NCBI GenBank assembly: GCA_021108185.1
Contig: JAIORJ010000182.1
Location: 79,997-143,996 of the forward strand
From: Methanococcoides sp.
GTDB lineage: Archaea; Halobacteriota; Methanosarcinia; Methanosarcinales; Methanosarcinaceae
Direction of reading: 5' to 3'
Length of the DNA: 64,000 bases
Shown here piece by piece: positions 13,093 through 21,369 of the stretch. The translations under genes and the position numbers were made by a program. Under the pieces are notes generated by a model that searched no databases, was not told where the DNA came from, and was given only the letters and a program-made list of their open reading frames with translations. Position 1 is the first letter of the stretch. The number at the start of each line of letters is the position of its first letter.

Positions 13093-14610
13093 ATGAAAAT
13101 AGGGGAAAACGATAATCGCATTGAGAAGAAGCCAAAGATATTGATAGCGGAAGCTGACGAAAGGGAAGCAGAAGCATTGATCTCGCACTTACCCCCAAAT
13201 TATGACATCATAAGGGCCGTAAATGGAAGTGAAGCGGTCATGATCACAAAAGAGCAACTTCCCGACCTTGTACTTTTGAACAGCAACTTACCCGAAATAG
13301 ATGGCCATGAAGTATGCAGAATTCTCAAAGGAGAAGAAAGCAACAATATTTTACCGGTCATTATGATAACTTCTATAATGGACGATGACGAAAAAACAAA
13401 AGCCATCGAATCGAAAGCTGATGATCTTCTCGTAAGGCCATTGGACGTCCTTGAACTTACAACAAGAGTACGATCCCTGCTCCGCATGAAGGGACTTCAC
13501 GGACAACTCATCAAAGAAAGAGATCAGGCACAAAAATACGTAGATGTTGCCGGTTCGATCATCGGAGTTATAGGCAAGGACCTGAAGGTCACACTTGTAA
13601 ACCAGAAAGCATGTGATGTTCTCGGATATCCTAAAGATGAGATCATCGGAAAGAACTGGTTCGATGCATTCCTTCCAGCATATATCAGAGAAAGGATAAA
13701 AGAAGGATATATGGGAGTTCTTGAAGGCGAACTGGTACCACCGGAATATTCAGAAAAGCCCATTATCACCAAAACAAATGAGGAGAGACTGATATTCTGG
13801 CATGATGTCGTTCTAAGGGATGAGGAAAACAATATAGTCGGCACCATCAGTTCTGGTGATGATATAACCGAAAGGAAGATCGCAGAAAAGGCAATGGAAG
13901 AAGCAAATCGGGAATTAGAGCTTCTTGACACCATAAAGGACCAGTTCCTCACGAACCTGAACCATGAACTTAGAACGCCCCTCATTTCAATAAAAGGATT
14001 TACCGAACTTATGTTGAAAGAAGATATGGGGCCTATAAATGATGCTCAGAAAAATGCCATTGATGCTGTTCTAAGAAATTCAGACCGATTAAGGAACTTG
14101 GTGGAATCATTACTCTATGTAAGCGGAGAACACACAAAGAACATAAGATACAATATGGTTCCGCTTTGCCCCACGGCCATCATCGAAGAGATAATTGAAG
14201 ACCTTAGCGTTGCAATAAAGAAAAAAGGACTTACTATCGAAACAGATATCCAAGAGGACTTGCCCATTATACAGGGAGATACAGACCGTCTCAAAAGGAT
14301 GATAAACCACCTTCTGGACAATGCGATCAAATTCACCCCCGAAGGTGGAAAGATAACAGTTTCTGCACTCAGTGACAGTGAATCGATAATTGTAACTATT
14401 GAAGATACAGGAATTGGCATCCCTAAAGAACTTCTATCGAACATCTTCAGCCGATTTTATCAGGTAGACGGCTCCACAAGAAGAAAGTATGGAGGAACCG
14501 GAGTGGGACTGCACATATGTAAAAAGATAATTGAAGCCCACAATGGTTTAATATCCGTATCAAGCAAGATCGAGGAAGGCACTATTTTAAGAGTGAAACT
14601 GCCAATCTGA
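13093..14610 (+). CDS. Sensor histidine kinase with degenerate receiver and PAS domain
   Basis: 505 aa, apparently cytoplasmic, with no membrane segments. A receiver-like domain covers about residues 14-125, a PAS domain about 145-265, and HisKA/HATPase_c about 275-505. The phospho-accepting histidine is H291 in NHELRTP; the ATP-binding boxes are DNAIKF, EDTGIGIP and GGTGVGLHI. In the receiver, the phosphorylatable aspartate is replaced by N63 (LLNSNLP) and the conserved lysine by R115, so it probably cannot be phosphorylated in the usual way. Its output partner is not adjacent. Signal unknown. Confidence 0.88.
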   Translation: MKIGENDNRIEKKPKILIAEADEREAEALISHLPPNYDIIRAVNGSEAVMITKEQLPDLVLLNSNLPEIDGHEVCRILKGEESNNILPVIMITSIMDDDEKTKAIESKADDLLVRPLDVLELTTRVRSLLRMKGLHGQLIKERDQAQKYVDVAGSIIGVIGKDLKVTLVNQKACDVLGYPKDEIIGKNWFDAFLPAYIRERIKEGYMGVLEGELVPPEYSEKPIITKTNEERLIFWHDVVLRDEENNIVGTISSGDDITERKIAEKAMEEANRELELLDTIKDQFLTNLNHELRTPLISIKGFTELMLKEDMGPINDAQKNAIDAVLRNSDRLRNLVESLLYVSGEHTKNIRYNMVPLCPTAIIEEIIEDLSVAIKKKGLTIETDIQEDLPIIQGDTDRLKRMINHLLDNAIKFTPEGGKITVSALSDSESIIVTIEDTGIGIPKELLSNIFSRFYQVDGSTRRKYGGTGVGLHICKKIIEAHNGLISVSSKIEEGTILRVKLPI

Positions 14611-14697
14611 ATCGACAGTTCATCCTTTGAATTAATAATAGAATAGCAATGCATTGCCTGCAAACATTATAAATATAATCGGGTCGGACTGATTCTG

Positions 14698-15735
14698 ATG
14701 AAAAAGGAAAGAACAGTAAAGTTGGCCCTGGCCCTCCTCAGCATCATTATTCTTGCAGCTGTATTGAGTTATGCATTATTACCTTATATCAATGCATTTC
14801 TGGCAGCATTTATCCTATATGTTATATTCAAACCAGTCTACTGTTTACTGACAGAACGTATTAAACTGAAAAAAAATGTATCCGCCATCTTGGTAATGAT
14901 ACTTTCAATGATACTGGTAGTATTACCCCTATACTACGTGTTCACCCTGATAATAGGGGAAATAGAAGTAGTAATAAACAGCATTACCACAAATATCAGT
15001 TATGTGGATATCACGAATAATTTTGATATCATGAAGAATATTGGCTACATAAATGAAATTGCACCTGACATCGATATTCAGGGCAAGATAGTCAGCCTCG
15101 TATCCACCATAGGTTCATACCTTAGCAAGTATCTCATAGGAGCAGTACAGAATATTAGCGGGCTTCTAATATCAGGCACCATCATGTTTTTCTTGCTATA
15201 TTATCTGTTCACATCCACCAATACTGATGTTAGTAAACAACTACAGGACATCATACCCTTTAGTAAAAGGAATACAAATAAACTTCTGACCGAGATGAAA
15301 AATATCATCCAGTCCACACTCATTGCCACACTTTTGATAGCCGTTCTTCAAGGGACGATCATAGGGATCACATTCTATGCTGTTGGTATAAGCGGAGTAG
15401 CCCTCTGGGCAGCTGTCACCACAGTACTGTCATTCCTACCAGTCGTAGGAGCCCCTCTTGTCTGGGTGCCAGCAGTCCTGTTCAAGCTCGTGACACAGGA
15501 TTATGTTGCAGCCTTAGTGATCCTTATAGCAGGAATTGCCCTCAGCAACATTGACAATGTGTTAAGACCCTACATACAGAAAAAAGTAGGTGCAATGCAT
15601 CCATTTGTATCATTGCTTGGCATCTTTGTCGGTATCTACCTCTTCGGACTAGTAGGCATCGTTGTGGGACCACTGCTAATATCAGCATTCCTATTGTTAC
15701 TGAAAATGTTCAATGAAGAATATGTTCAGGATTGA
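14698..15735 (+). CDS. AI-2E family transporter / permease
   Basis: 345 aa integral membrane protein of the PF01594 family. It has paired N-terminal helices, a central hydrophilic region rich in Asn, Asp and Ile (about residues 90-150) and about five C-terminal helices ending near residue 335. Family members include sodium/proton antiporter-like proteins and proposed autoinducer exporters; the substrate here is unknown. A TATA element centred at 14672 lies 26 bases before the ATG, and no Shine-Dalgarno sequence is seen, so the mRNA is probably leaderless. Confidence 0.85.
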   Translation: MKKERTVKLALALLSIIILAAVLSYALLPYINAFLAAFILYVIFKPVYCLLTERIKLKKNVSAILVMILSMILVVLPLYYVFTLIIGEIEVVINSITTNISYVDITNNFDIMKNIGYINEIAPDIDIQGKIVSLVSTIGSYLSKYLIGAVQNISGLLISGTIMFFLLYYLFTSTNTDVSKQLQDIIPFSKRNTNKLLTEMKNIIQSTLIATLLIAVLQGTIIGITFYAVGISGVALWAAVTTVLSFLPVVGAPLVWVPAVLFKLVTQDYVAALVILIAGIALSNIDNVLRPYIQKKVGAMHPFVSLLGIFVGIYLFGLVGIVVGPLLISAFLLLLKMFNEEYVQD

Positions 15736-15752
15736 AACAGAAAAATTAAATG

Positions 15753-16424
15753 TTAGGCTTTACCTAAAGCCTTTTTAGCTTTTTTGATCCTTCCAACAAC
15801 TACCTGTTTCAAAACATGTGATACCGGTGTTCTTTTCCCACCCGGTCTGACCTTACCGTTACGTATGGCCTCAAGCGCCGACTCAAGCGTCCTATCCGTA
15901 GCATCGATATCAGTATATGAACAGCCAACCATCTTCGCCTCATGTGAATCACTTCCCCCAACCTGTGGAAACCCTAAACATCCTGTGACCTTCCTGGCCT
16001 TGTTATTGGCAAATCCAGTCACACATCTGGAATTCAATACTTCCACTGCATCAGCATCCAACCCATCCACATAACCAATTCCATGCGAGGTTACCTTAAA
16101 AGGATGAGGGATTATCACAACAGCACCAAGTTCCCTTGCACGTTCAATAGTTTCCTCAGGGGTCATGCCTGATTCAATGTCCCCTTTCGGGTCAAGCACA
16201 AGGATATGACCCTTAGAAGAAGTTACCTCTATACCAGGAATAACAATTATATCAGAATTAGTCTCCTTTGCCAGACGAGAACAAACAAGACCCCCCTCAC
16301 GGGTATCATGGTCGCAGATCGCCACACCATCAAGACCGTTAATTTTCGCATATTCAAGAATAGAAGCAGGATCGGAATTACTGTCCTTTGAAAAACAGGA
16401 ATGCACGTGAAGATCAAAACGCAT
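15753..16424 (-). CDS. PHP domain metal-dependent phosphoesterase
   Basis: 223 aa. Metal ligands of the PHP fold are visible: HVHS at residues 6-9, CDHDT around residue 38, and later HPF and SDSH motifs. Similar to the YciV/RNase AM and TrpH type, which hydrolyse nucleotides or short RNA, but the substrate cannot be told. A TATA element (16447-16454 read on the minus strand) is 26 bases from the ATG and there is no Shine-Dalgarno sequence, so the message is probably leaderless. It is convergent with the AI-2E gene. Confidence 0.85.
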   Translation of the reverse strand: MRFDLHVHSCFSKDSNSDPASILEYAKINGLDGVAICDHDTREGGLVCSRLAKETNSDIIVIPGIEVTSSKGHILVLDPKGDIESGMTPEETIERARELGAVVIIPHPFKVTSHGIGYVDGLDADAVEVLNSRCVTGFANNKARKVTGCLGFPQVGGSDSHEAKMVGCSYTDIDATDRTLESALEAIRNGKVRPGGKRTPVSHVLKQVVVGRIKKAKKALGKA

Positions 16425-16460
16425 GTATAGAAGGCTGTTCTCTAAACTTATAAACTTTTT

Positions 16461-16547
16461 GAAGAAAAGAAAGCGAACGGGACTAAGGATTCAATTAAAT
16501 CATAGTTTGTGGTGGTACTTTGGGGGTTTGGAGGAAAACCCGTTCGC
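16461..16547 (-). ncRNA. Candidate small regulatory RNA
   Basis: Read on the minus strand, GCGAACGGG (16547-16539) pairs perfectly with CCCGTTCGC (16481-16473), closing a loop of about 57 nt, and is followed directly by the pyrimidine run TTTCTTTTCTTC, which resembles an archaeal terminator. A TATA element at 16570-16578 predicts transcription starting at about 16547, exactly the first base of the stem. The loop contains CCTCC, CCCCC and ACCACCAC, complementary to Shine-Dalgarno sequences. There is no open reading frame. The downstream PHP gene has its own promoter. Inferred from sequence only. Confidence 0.55.
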
Positions 16548-16566
16548 ATTTGATAGAACGATCTCT

Positions 16567-16596
16567 TATAATATAAACGTTTCGTGTGAACACGAA
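16567..16596 (-). promoter_or_regulatory. Promoter and palindromic operator of the candidate sRNA
   Basis: TTTATATTA at 16570-16578 (minus strand) is the TATA element. Overlapping the BRE position just upstream is the perfect palindrome TTCGTGTGAACACGAA at 16581-16596 (7 bp arms, 2 bp centre), the expected place for a dimeric regulator. It lies between the hflX stop codon and the candidate RNA. Confidence 0.5.
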
Positions 16597-16606
16597 CGAA
16601 TTGTAA

Positions 16607-17869
16607 TTATCCCATAAACCCATGATCATCAATATTAAATTTACTGACTTTTTGTAATATCTCTTCCCGGGCCTCGATATCCAGAACGATCTGTTCGCCG
16701 TAATCGATGCTATGGACTATACCTTCATCATAAAGCCATGACACCATAGAAAGACTCTCTTCGGACATATCCAAAGCGATCCGGGAACGATCCCAATGAG
16801 GCAGATTCTCATAGATCTTATCTACAAGCGCTTCAAAACCGTCACCCGAACTTGCAGAGATGAGTACAGGATGAGGTGCAAGATAACTTATCGCATCAAC
16901 TTTCCTTTTGAGATCATCAGGATCTACCATATCGACCTTATTCAGAACAGTAACTATTTCCACACCTTCGATACGCTTCCAGAAAATGTCATGACTTACC
17001 ACAAGCTTTTGCCTTATTACCTCTACAGGATCACTCATATCCACCACAAGGAGGATAACGTCCGCAAGAAATATCTCATCAAGGGTGGACCGAAATGCAT
17101 CGACCATCCAATGAGGAAGGTCCTCAATAAAACCAACTGTATCAGTAAGAAGCACACGCCTCTGATTTATTGAAAGGGAACGTGTAGTAGGGGACAATGT
17201 CGTGAAAAGCATGTCTTCAACTTCAGTCCCTTCCTTCACAAGCGACTGGAAAAGAGTGCTTTTGCCTGCATTCGTATAACCTGCCAGAGCAACGAGGGAA
17301 AAACCCCTTTCATGTCTGAAAGAGCGAAGGGACTCACTGCTCTTACAAGAACTATGAAGTTCGTTCCTTATCCTGACTATCCTTTTCTTAACGTCCTGCT
17401 CGTAGGAATCCTCATAGCCGCCCAGACCCATAAACCCAGGACGTTCGTCCTTTTTAAGCAAAGAAACTATGGATTTTGCTTTTGGCAACTCATACTGCAA
17501 CCTTGCAAGTTCCACCTGTAATTTTGCACGCCTTGTGGTAGCCCTTGAGGCAAATATCTCAAGGATCAGATTGAACCTGTCAATTACCTCACATTTGCAG
17601 GTCTCAGAGATATTATAGATCTGCGTAGTTGACAATTGGTGATTAAAAATAACTTTTTCAGCACTTGATACCTCCACAAACACCGCCAGCTCATCGACCT
17701 TCCCCCTGCCTACCTGATACTTGCGGTCAGGATAACGCGTCTGTGTCAGCACACCCACTACACTGTAATGTGCAGCTCTTGCCAATTCCTTAAGTTCGGC
17801 AAGCTTTCTCTCATTTGCACCATGATCAGCACCAGGCTCATTTCTCTGTACAAGGATTACTTTTTTCAT
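16607..17869 (-). CDS. hflX: GTPase HflX
   Basis: 420 aa ribosome-associated GTPase that in bacteria splits or rescues stalled 50S/70S particles; archaeal members bind the large subunit. An N-terminal HflX domain (about 1-180, with the linker GRGKVDEL near residue 54) is followed by the G domain: G1 GYTNAGKST, G3 DTVGF, G4 NKVD, G5 SASSGDG. Start by AAAGGTCGATC before the ATG. It lies 37 bases downstream of the DUF2209-like gene and is probably cotranscribed with it. Confidence 0.93.
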   Translation of the reverse strand: MKKVILVQRNEPGADHGANERKLAELKELARAAHYSVVGVLTQTRYPDRKYQVGRGKVDELAVFVEVSSAEKVIFNHQLSTTQIYNISETCKCEVIDRFNLILEIFASRATTRRAKLQVELARLQYELPKAKSIVSLLKKDERPGFMGLGGYEDSYEQDVKKRIVRIRNELHSSCKSSESLRSFRHERGFSLVALAGYTNAGKSTLFQSLVKEGTEVEDMLFTTLSPTTRSLSINQRRVLLTDTVGFIEDLPHWMVDAFRSTLDEIFLADVILLVVDMSDPVEVIRQKLVVSHDIFWKRIEGVEIVTVLNKVDMVDPDDLKRKVDAISYLAPHPVLISASSGDGFEALVDKIYENLPHWDRSRIALDMSEESLSMVSWLYDEGIVHSIDYGEQIVLDIEAREEILQKVSKFNIDDHGFMG

Positions 17870-17906
17870 GATCGACCTTTTACTATTTTCAGACTGACAT
17901 TCAAAA

Positions 17907-18299
17907 TCACTTGATATCGAGCTCTTTCATAAGAAGTTTTCTGGAACTTAAGGAAATATGATGTGCAAACTCTATCGCCAGCCTTTCACTCAAGGATTCC
18001 TGATATTTGACATCCCGAGAGAACATTTTCTTAGACATCCATTCAGGCCTATTATATAGATCGCCCTTCTCAACAATAATCGATCCAGGGAAATCGATCT
18101 CTGAAACAGTTACCTCGATAATACTTACGATATCGAGTACAGCAGGGGGATTATGACTTAAAAATGGTTTAATGGCGATCTGTGAAATTGATTCGATGTG
18201 ACTGGCAGAAACCTCCAGAGCAACCGCAGCACAAACCATATAATATCCATCTTTTATCTTATGTCTTCCAGAGATATCGACCGCTATAATAGAGAACAT
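17907..18299 (-). CDS. Uncharacterised archaeal protein, DUF2209-like
   Basis: 130 aa, start MFSIIAVDISGRHKIKDG. It resembles the archaeal family DUF2209, with an RNase H-like first strand (AVDISG); the match is from memory and function is unknown. I choose the ATG at 18299 because a TATA element (TTATTATATT, centred near 18325) lies exactly 26 bases upstream, giving a leaderless message; a GTG four codons earlier is the alternative. It is followed by hflX. Five 10-bp tandem repeats lie just upstream of its promoter. Confidence 0.65.
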   Translation of the reverse strand: MFSIIAVDISGRHKIKDGYYMVCAAVALEVSASHIESISQIAIKPFLSHNPPAVLDIVSIIEVTVSEIDFPGSIIVEKGDLYNRPEWMSKKMFSRDVKYQESLSERLAIEFAHHISLSSRKLLMKELDIK

Positions 18300-18340
18300 T
18301 CTGACACTCACAATTTATTCAATATAATAAGTTTTGATCA

Positions 18341-18390
18341 AATCAATTCCATTCAATTCCATTCAATTCTATTTAATTCTATTTAATTTC
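18341..18390. repeat. Five 10-bp tandem repeats upstream of the DUF2209-like gene
   Basis: Five consecutive decamers, AATCAATTCC, ATTCAATTCC, ATTCAATTCT, ATTTAATTCT and ATTTAATTTC, one per helical turn, bordered by TTTGATCAAA on the left and TTTGATCG on the right. They begin about 15 bp upstream of the TATA element of the minus-strand gene. They could be phased A/T tracts that bend DNA or a multi-site operator. Confidence 0.75.
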
Positions 18391-18474
18391 AATTTGATCG
18401 ATACCAACCTACCCATAACTATTGTTTTAAGGATATATTACCCCTTTGAGAGCAAATGTGCTGTTGCCAAGACA

Positions 18475-19503
18475 TTATTTCATGAGATCCTTCAGGTATT
18501 CCGCATCCTTGAGTATCTTAAAGCTAACAAAACCACCCACTATCAAGTTCAGGTAAAGAGTGAAAGCACGCCATGCCACTACAACAATACCTATCAGATA
18601 AACAGGTACGAATAAAGAGAATAGTGATGTTGCACCAAGTTCGGCTATCCCGCTTGAACCGGGAGTTATAGGTAGCACAAGTAAGATCATGAGAAGCACC
18701 TGTGCAGCAAAAGAAATAACAATAGCAGGTGGCTGGTTCAATCCCATGAGTATAACAGGGACCATTGCAAATTCAACTATCCAGAAAAGGATAGTATAGA
18801 CACTTCCAAAGAATAGCCCTTTACGACCTTTTGTAACAAAGAAGGCCATGCTGCTATGAAAATCATCAATGACCATATCCAACTTATCTGTGAGCCTTTC
18901 AAGCCGGGAACTGTCCGCCTTCCCCGTAATTACAGCAACACGATGGATCAAATAATTAAATGCTTTCTTTGTATGATGGGGATGCCAGACCGCATATATC
19001 ACTATCAGGAAGGTAAGGGACAGTAACAATTCACCTATCACTACCAGAGTGTTCAGCCCGGAGATCGAGATCACACCACGAAACAAATGCAGTGCTATCG
19101 GAGCAGAGACCAGTATCAGTACACCATCAAGCAATCTTTCTCCAAGGACTACAGCTGTTGCAGACCCCACAGGCACATTTTCCCGACCGAGCAGATGTAC
19201 CCTCAATGGCTCACCGCCAATAGATGAAGGCGTAACCGATGCAAGGAAAGTACTGGAGGTCACGATCTCAACGGCTCTGGTAATAGAAACATCGAACCCA
19301 AGGAATTTACACATTGACCTTGTACGCAAGCCCCACAGGAGATAGGACAACAAGTGCAGGCATAATGCAAGTAAAAGGAACTCCGGCCTTATATTGCGAA
19401 TACTTTCCAGAGTTTGAGGATCCAACGTGTAGAACATGACAGCAATAATAGATATAGTGCTAATAAAAAGAGAAATAATTAACCATTTTTTCATATTGTT
19501 CAA
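18475..19503 (-). CDS. Flippase-like membrane protein (UPF0104 / LPG synthase TM family)
   Basis: 342 aa, seven to eight predicted helices, with the conserved region SYLLWGLRTRSMCKFLG, the SSIGGEPLR motif and a PGSSGIAELG motif near residue 285, characteristic of the lysylphosphatidylglycerol-synthase transmembrane / AglD-C-terminal family. Members are implicated in lipid or lipid-linked sugar translocation. Start at the TTG at 19503, four bases after GGGGATGATC; an in-frame ATG lies nine bases further in. It is divergent from a PAP2 phosphatase and next to glycan-type genes, which suggests a shared envelope role. Confidence 0.82.
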   Translation of the reverse strand: MNNMKKWLIISLFISTISIIAVMFYTLDPQTLESIRNIRPEFLLLALCLHLLSYLLWGLRTRSMCKFLGFDVSITRAVEIVTSSTFLASVTPSSIGGEPLRVHLLGRENVPVGSATAVVLGERLLDGVLILVSAPIALHLFRGVISISGLNTLVVIGELLLSLTFLIVIYAVWHPHHTKKAFNYLIHRVAVITGKADSSRLERLTDKLDMVIDDFHSSMAFFVTKGRKGLFFGSVYTILFWIVEFAMVPVILMGLNQPPAIVISFAAQVLLMILLVLPITPGSSGIAELGATSLFSLFVPVYLIGIVVVAWRAFTLYLNLIVGGFVSFKILKDAEYLKDLMK

Positions 19504-19583
19504 GTTCGATCATCCCCACAATTATGGATCAGCTTAACACAAAACTATTATTCCATATATTAGTAGTCCCATATAAGGAATTT

Positions 19584-19630
19584 GTTTCGATATATCGACT
19601 GGTGTTTCGATATTCGAAATATATAAATAC
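19584..19630. promoter_or_regulatory. Repeated palindromic operator and TATA element before the PAP2 gene
   Basis: The decamer GTTTCGATAT occurs at 19584-19593 and again at 19604-19613, 20 bp apart (two helical turns). The second is part of the perfect 15-base palindrome TTTCGATATTCGAAA (19605-19619); the first begins a near-palindrome TTTCGATATATCGA. They abut the TATA element AAATATATAAATAC. The site lies between divergent genes and could control both. Confidence 0.5.
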
Positions 19631-19711
19631 AATACGTGCGAATACTGGCCAACTAAAAAGGATGTTTAAATAATAAAATATCTGTTTTGCCATAATTTCT
19701 GAGGAATGTCA

Positions 19712-20533
19712 ATGGATTCCAAAAATGAAGAGAACAGCATCCCCGATAGAACTGTTAGACAGAAATGGCAGGAAATGTTGTATCATCGGGCTTATGACCA
19801 CTCATTGATATCGAACTATCAACCATACGCACTTGCCGCTACTATCGTATTCGAACTTATGACCTTACAGATCGACATAGAACAGTATATCGGACTTAAT
19901 CCATCCCTGAACTATGCAGACGTTATGGTGATGATAGAGGGCAACGCCGTCACATACATACAGGCTTTTGCAACCCCCTGGCTTACGTATTTTTCAGCTT
20001 TTATCTACCTGATAGGGTTTTCAGTTCTATTGATGGGAACATTCCTCATATTCGTATACAAAAAGGATGCAAAAGGCATTCAGGAATTCTCCATAGCGTT
20101 CACACTTATCTACCTGGTAGCATATCCGTTCCACATATTGTTCCCGGTATCTGTCACGAGCAACACCCTTCCGAACATGGCCCCTTTGCTTTACGGACTA
20201 GACCCTTCAATAGTTAAGATCGTGCACATATGTGACCCGACACTTGACAACTGTTTCCCCAGCCTACATGCTGCACTCTCCCTTATGGCAATGTTCATTA
20301 TTCTGACGAGGACAGAGAATTTAGGATTGAAAACATTAGCGGTCTTTACGACCATAAGCGTCCAATTCACCATACTTTATCTTGGCATCCACTGGATAAC
20401 AGATCTGATAGGAGGCATGATGCTGGCATTCACAAGTTATTATGTTGCAACAAGGTATCGGGAACTTATTGTCACAAGATCCGGAAAATTGATCGCTGGA
20501 AGATACGAAAATGAGGAGAGTAAACGATCATGA
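19712..20533 (+). CDS. PAP2-superfamily membrane phosphatase
   Basis: About 273 aa with six membrane segments. The PAP2 catalytic signature is visible: NCFPSLHA (acid phosphatase motif 2) and, after two helices, GIHWITDLIGG (motif 3). Family members dephosphorylate lipid phosphates or make inositol-phosphoryl lipids; in this setting a polyprenyl or archaeol phosphate is a reasonable guess. I choose the ATG at 19712, which has GAGGA seven bases upstream; the ATG at 19706 is too close. Its stop overlaps the next gene (ATGA). Confidence 0.82.
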   Translation: MDSKNEENSIPDRTVRQKWQEMLYHRAYDHSLISNYQPYALAATIVFELMTLQIDIEQYIGLNPSLNYADVMVMIEGNAVTYIQAFATPWLTYFSAFIYLIGFSVLLMGTFLIFVYKKDAKGIQEFSIAFTLIYLVAYPFHILFPVSVTSNTLPNMAPLLYGLDPSIVKIVHICDPTLDNCFPSLHAALSLMAMFIILTRTENLGLKTLAVFTTISVQFTILYLGIHWITDLIGGMMLAFTSYYVATRYRELIVTRSGKLIAGRYENEESKRS

Positions 20534-21369
20534 AGATAATGCTTTTTGTCTGCGGAGAAGGACTGGGACACACCAGCCGATGCATATCCCTTGCACAACA
20601 AATGAAAGCTTCCGGTCATGAAGTGCTCATGGGAGCATATGGATATTCAAAGGACCTTATTGAAACAAAAGGACTCCGAACGGCAGAAATGGTCCCTGAG
20701 ATACAACTGGTCGGAAATTCAGGGTGTCTCGATCTTAAAAGCTCGGTGATAGCGACCATTAAAAGTGGACAATTTCTGGGAATAGGAAAAGTACACCGAA
20801 TTTTAAAGGATTTCGACCCGGACATTGTGGTTTCTGACAGTTACTACACAGGCATCTTTTCGGCATGGATGAGAAAAAAACCGGTATATCTGATGGTCAA
20901 CCAATCCAACATGGAAGAGTTCTTCATGGGAAAAAGCATCTTCATGAGATCCCTTGGAAAAATAACAAAGACGTTTTACAGCAGGGTATTCAGGAAAGTA
21001 GATGGAATTATCATTCCGGACTTTCCAATGCCGAATACCATTTGCAAGTATAATCTTGATTTTGAAGAAAGAGTTCTCGATTCTGTATTCTATAGTGGAC
21101 CACTTGTTGTGAAGAAGTACAAGGAAGTACATGAAGCGGAGCTTACGAGACCACACGTACTGTCGACAATCGGAGGATTCGGATACAGGGAGCCATTATT
21201 CCACAAGGTTATCGAAACTGCCAGACTTGACCGAAATATCAGTTATACGCTCTTATCCGGACCAAGTATCAATCCCGATAAATTTACAGATCTGCCGGAA
21301 AACGTCACGATAATGAAATTCATCGATGATCAGTTCCCATTGTCATCGTACCTGGAGGGCATAGTATGA
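20530..21369 (+). pseudogene. Glycosyltransferase, N-terminal part (interrupted gene)
   Basis: 279 aa, MurG / GT28-like GT-B fold: start motif CGEGLGHTSRCISLAQQM with the GxGHTSR loop, then an acceptor domain and a linker around residues 190-240. It ends abruptly at SSYLEGIV just where the donor-sugar-binding Gly-Gly-His segment of the family should begin. The remaining C-terminal domain follows in another frame from 21366. I read this as one gene with a small internal deletion of 3n+1 bases. The start overlaps the PAP2 stop. Without the donor motif the product is unlikely to be active. Confidence 0.7.

Noticed and set aside
18341..18390. The decamer repeats as a CRISPR-like array
   Set aside because: The units are contiguous 10-mers without spacers, far shorter than CRISPR repeats, and no cas gene is nearby.
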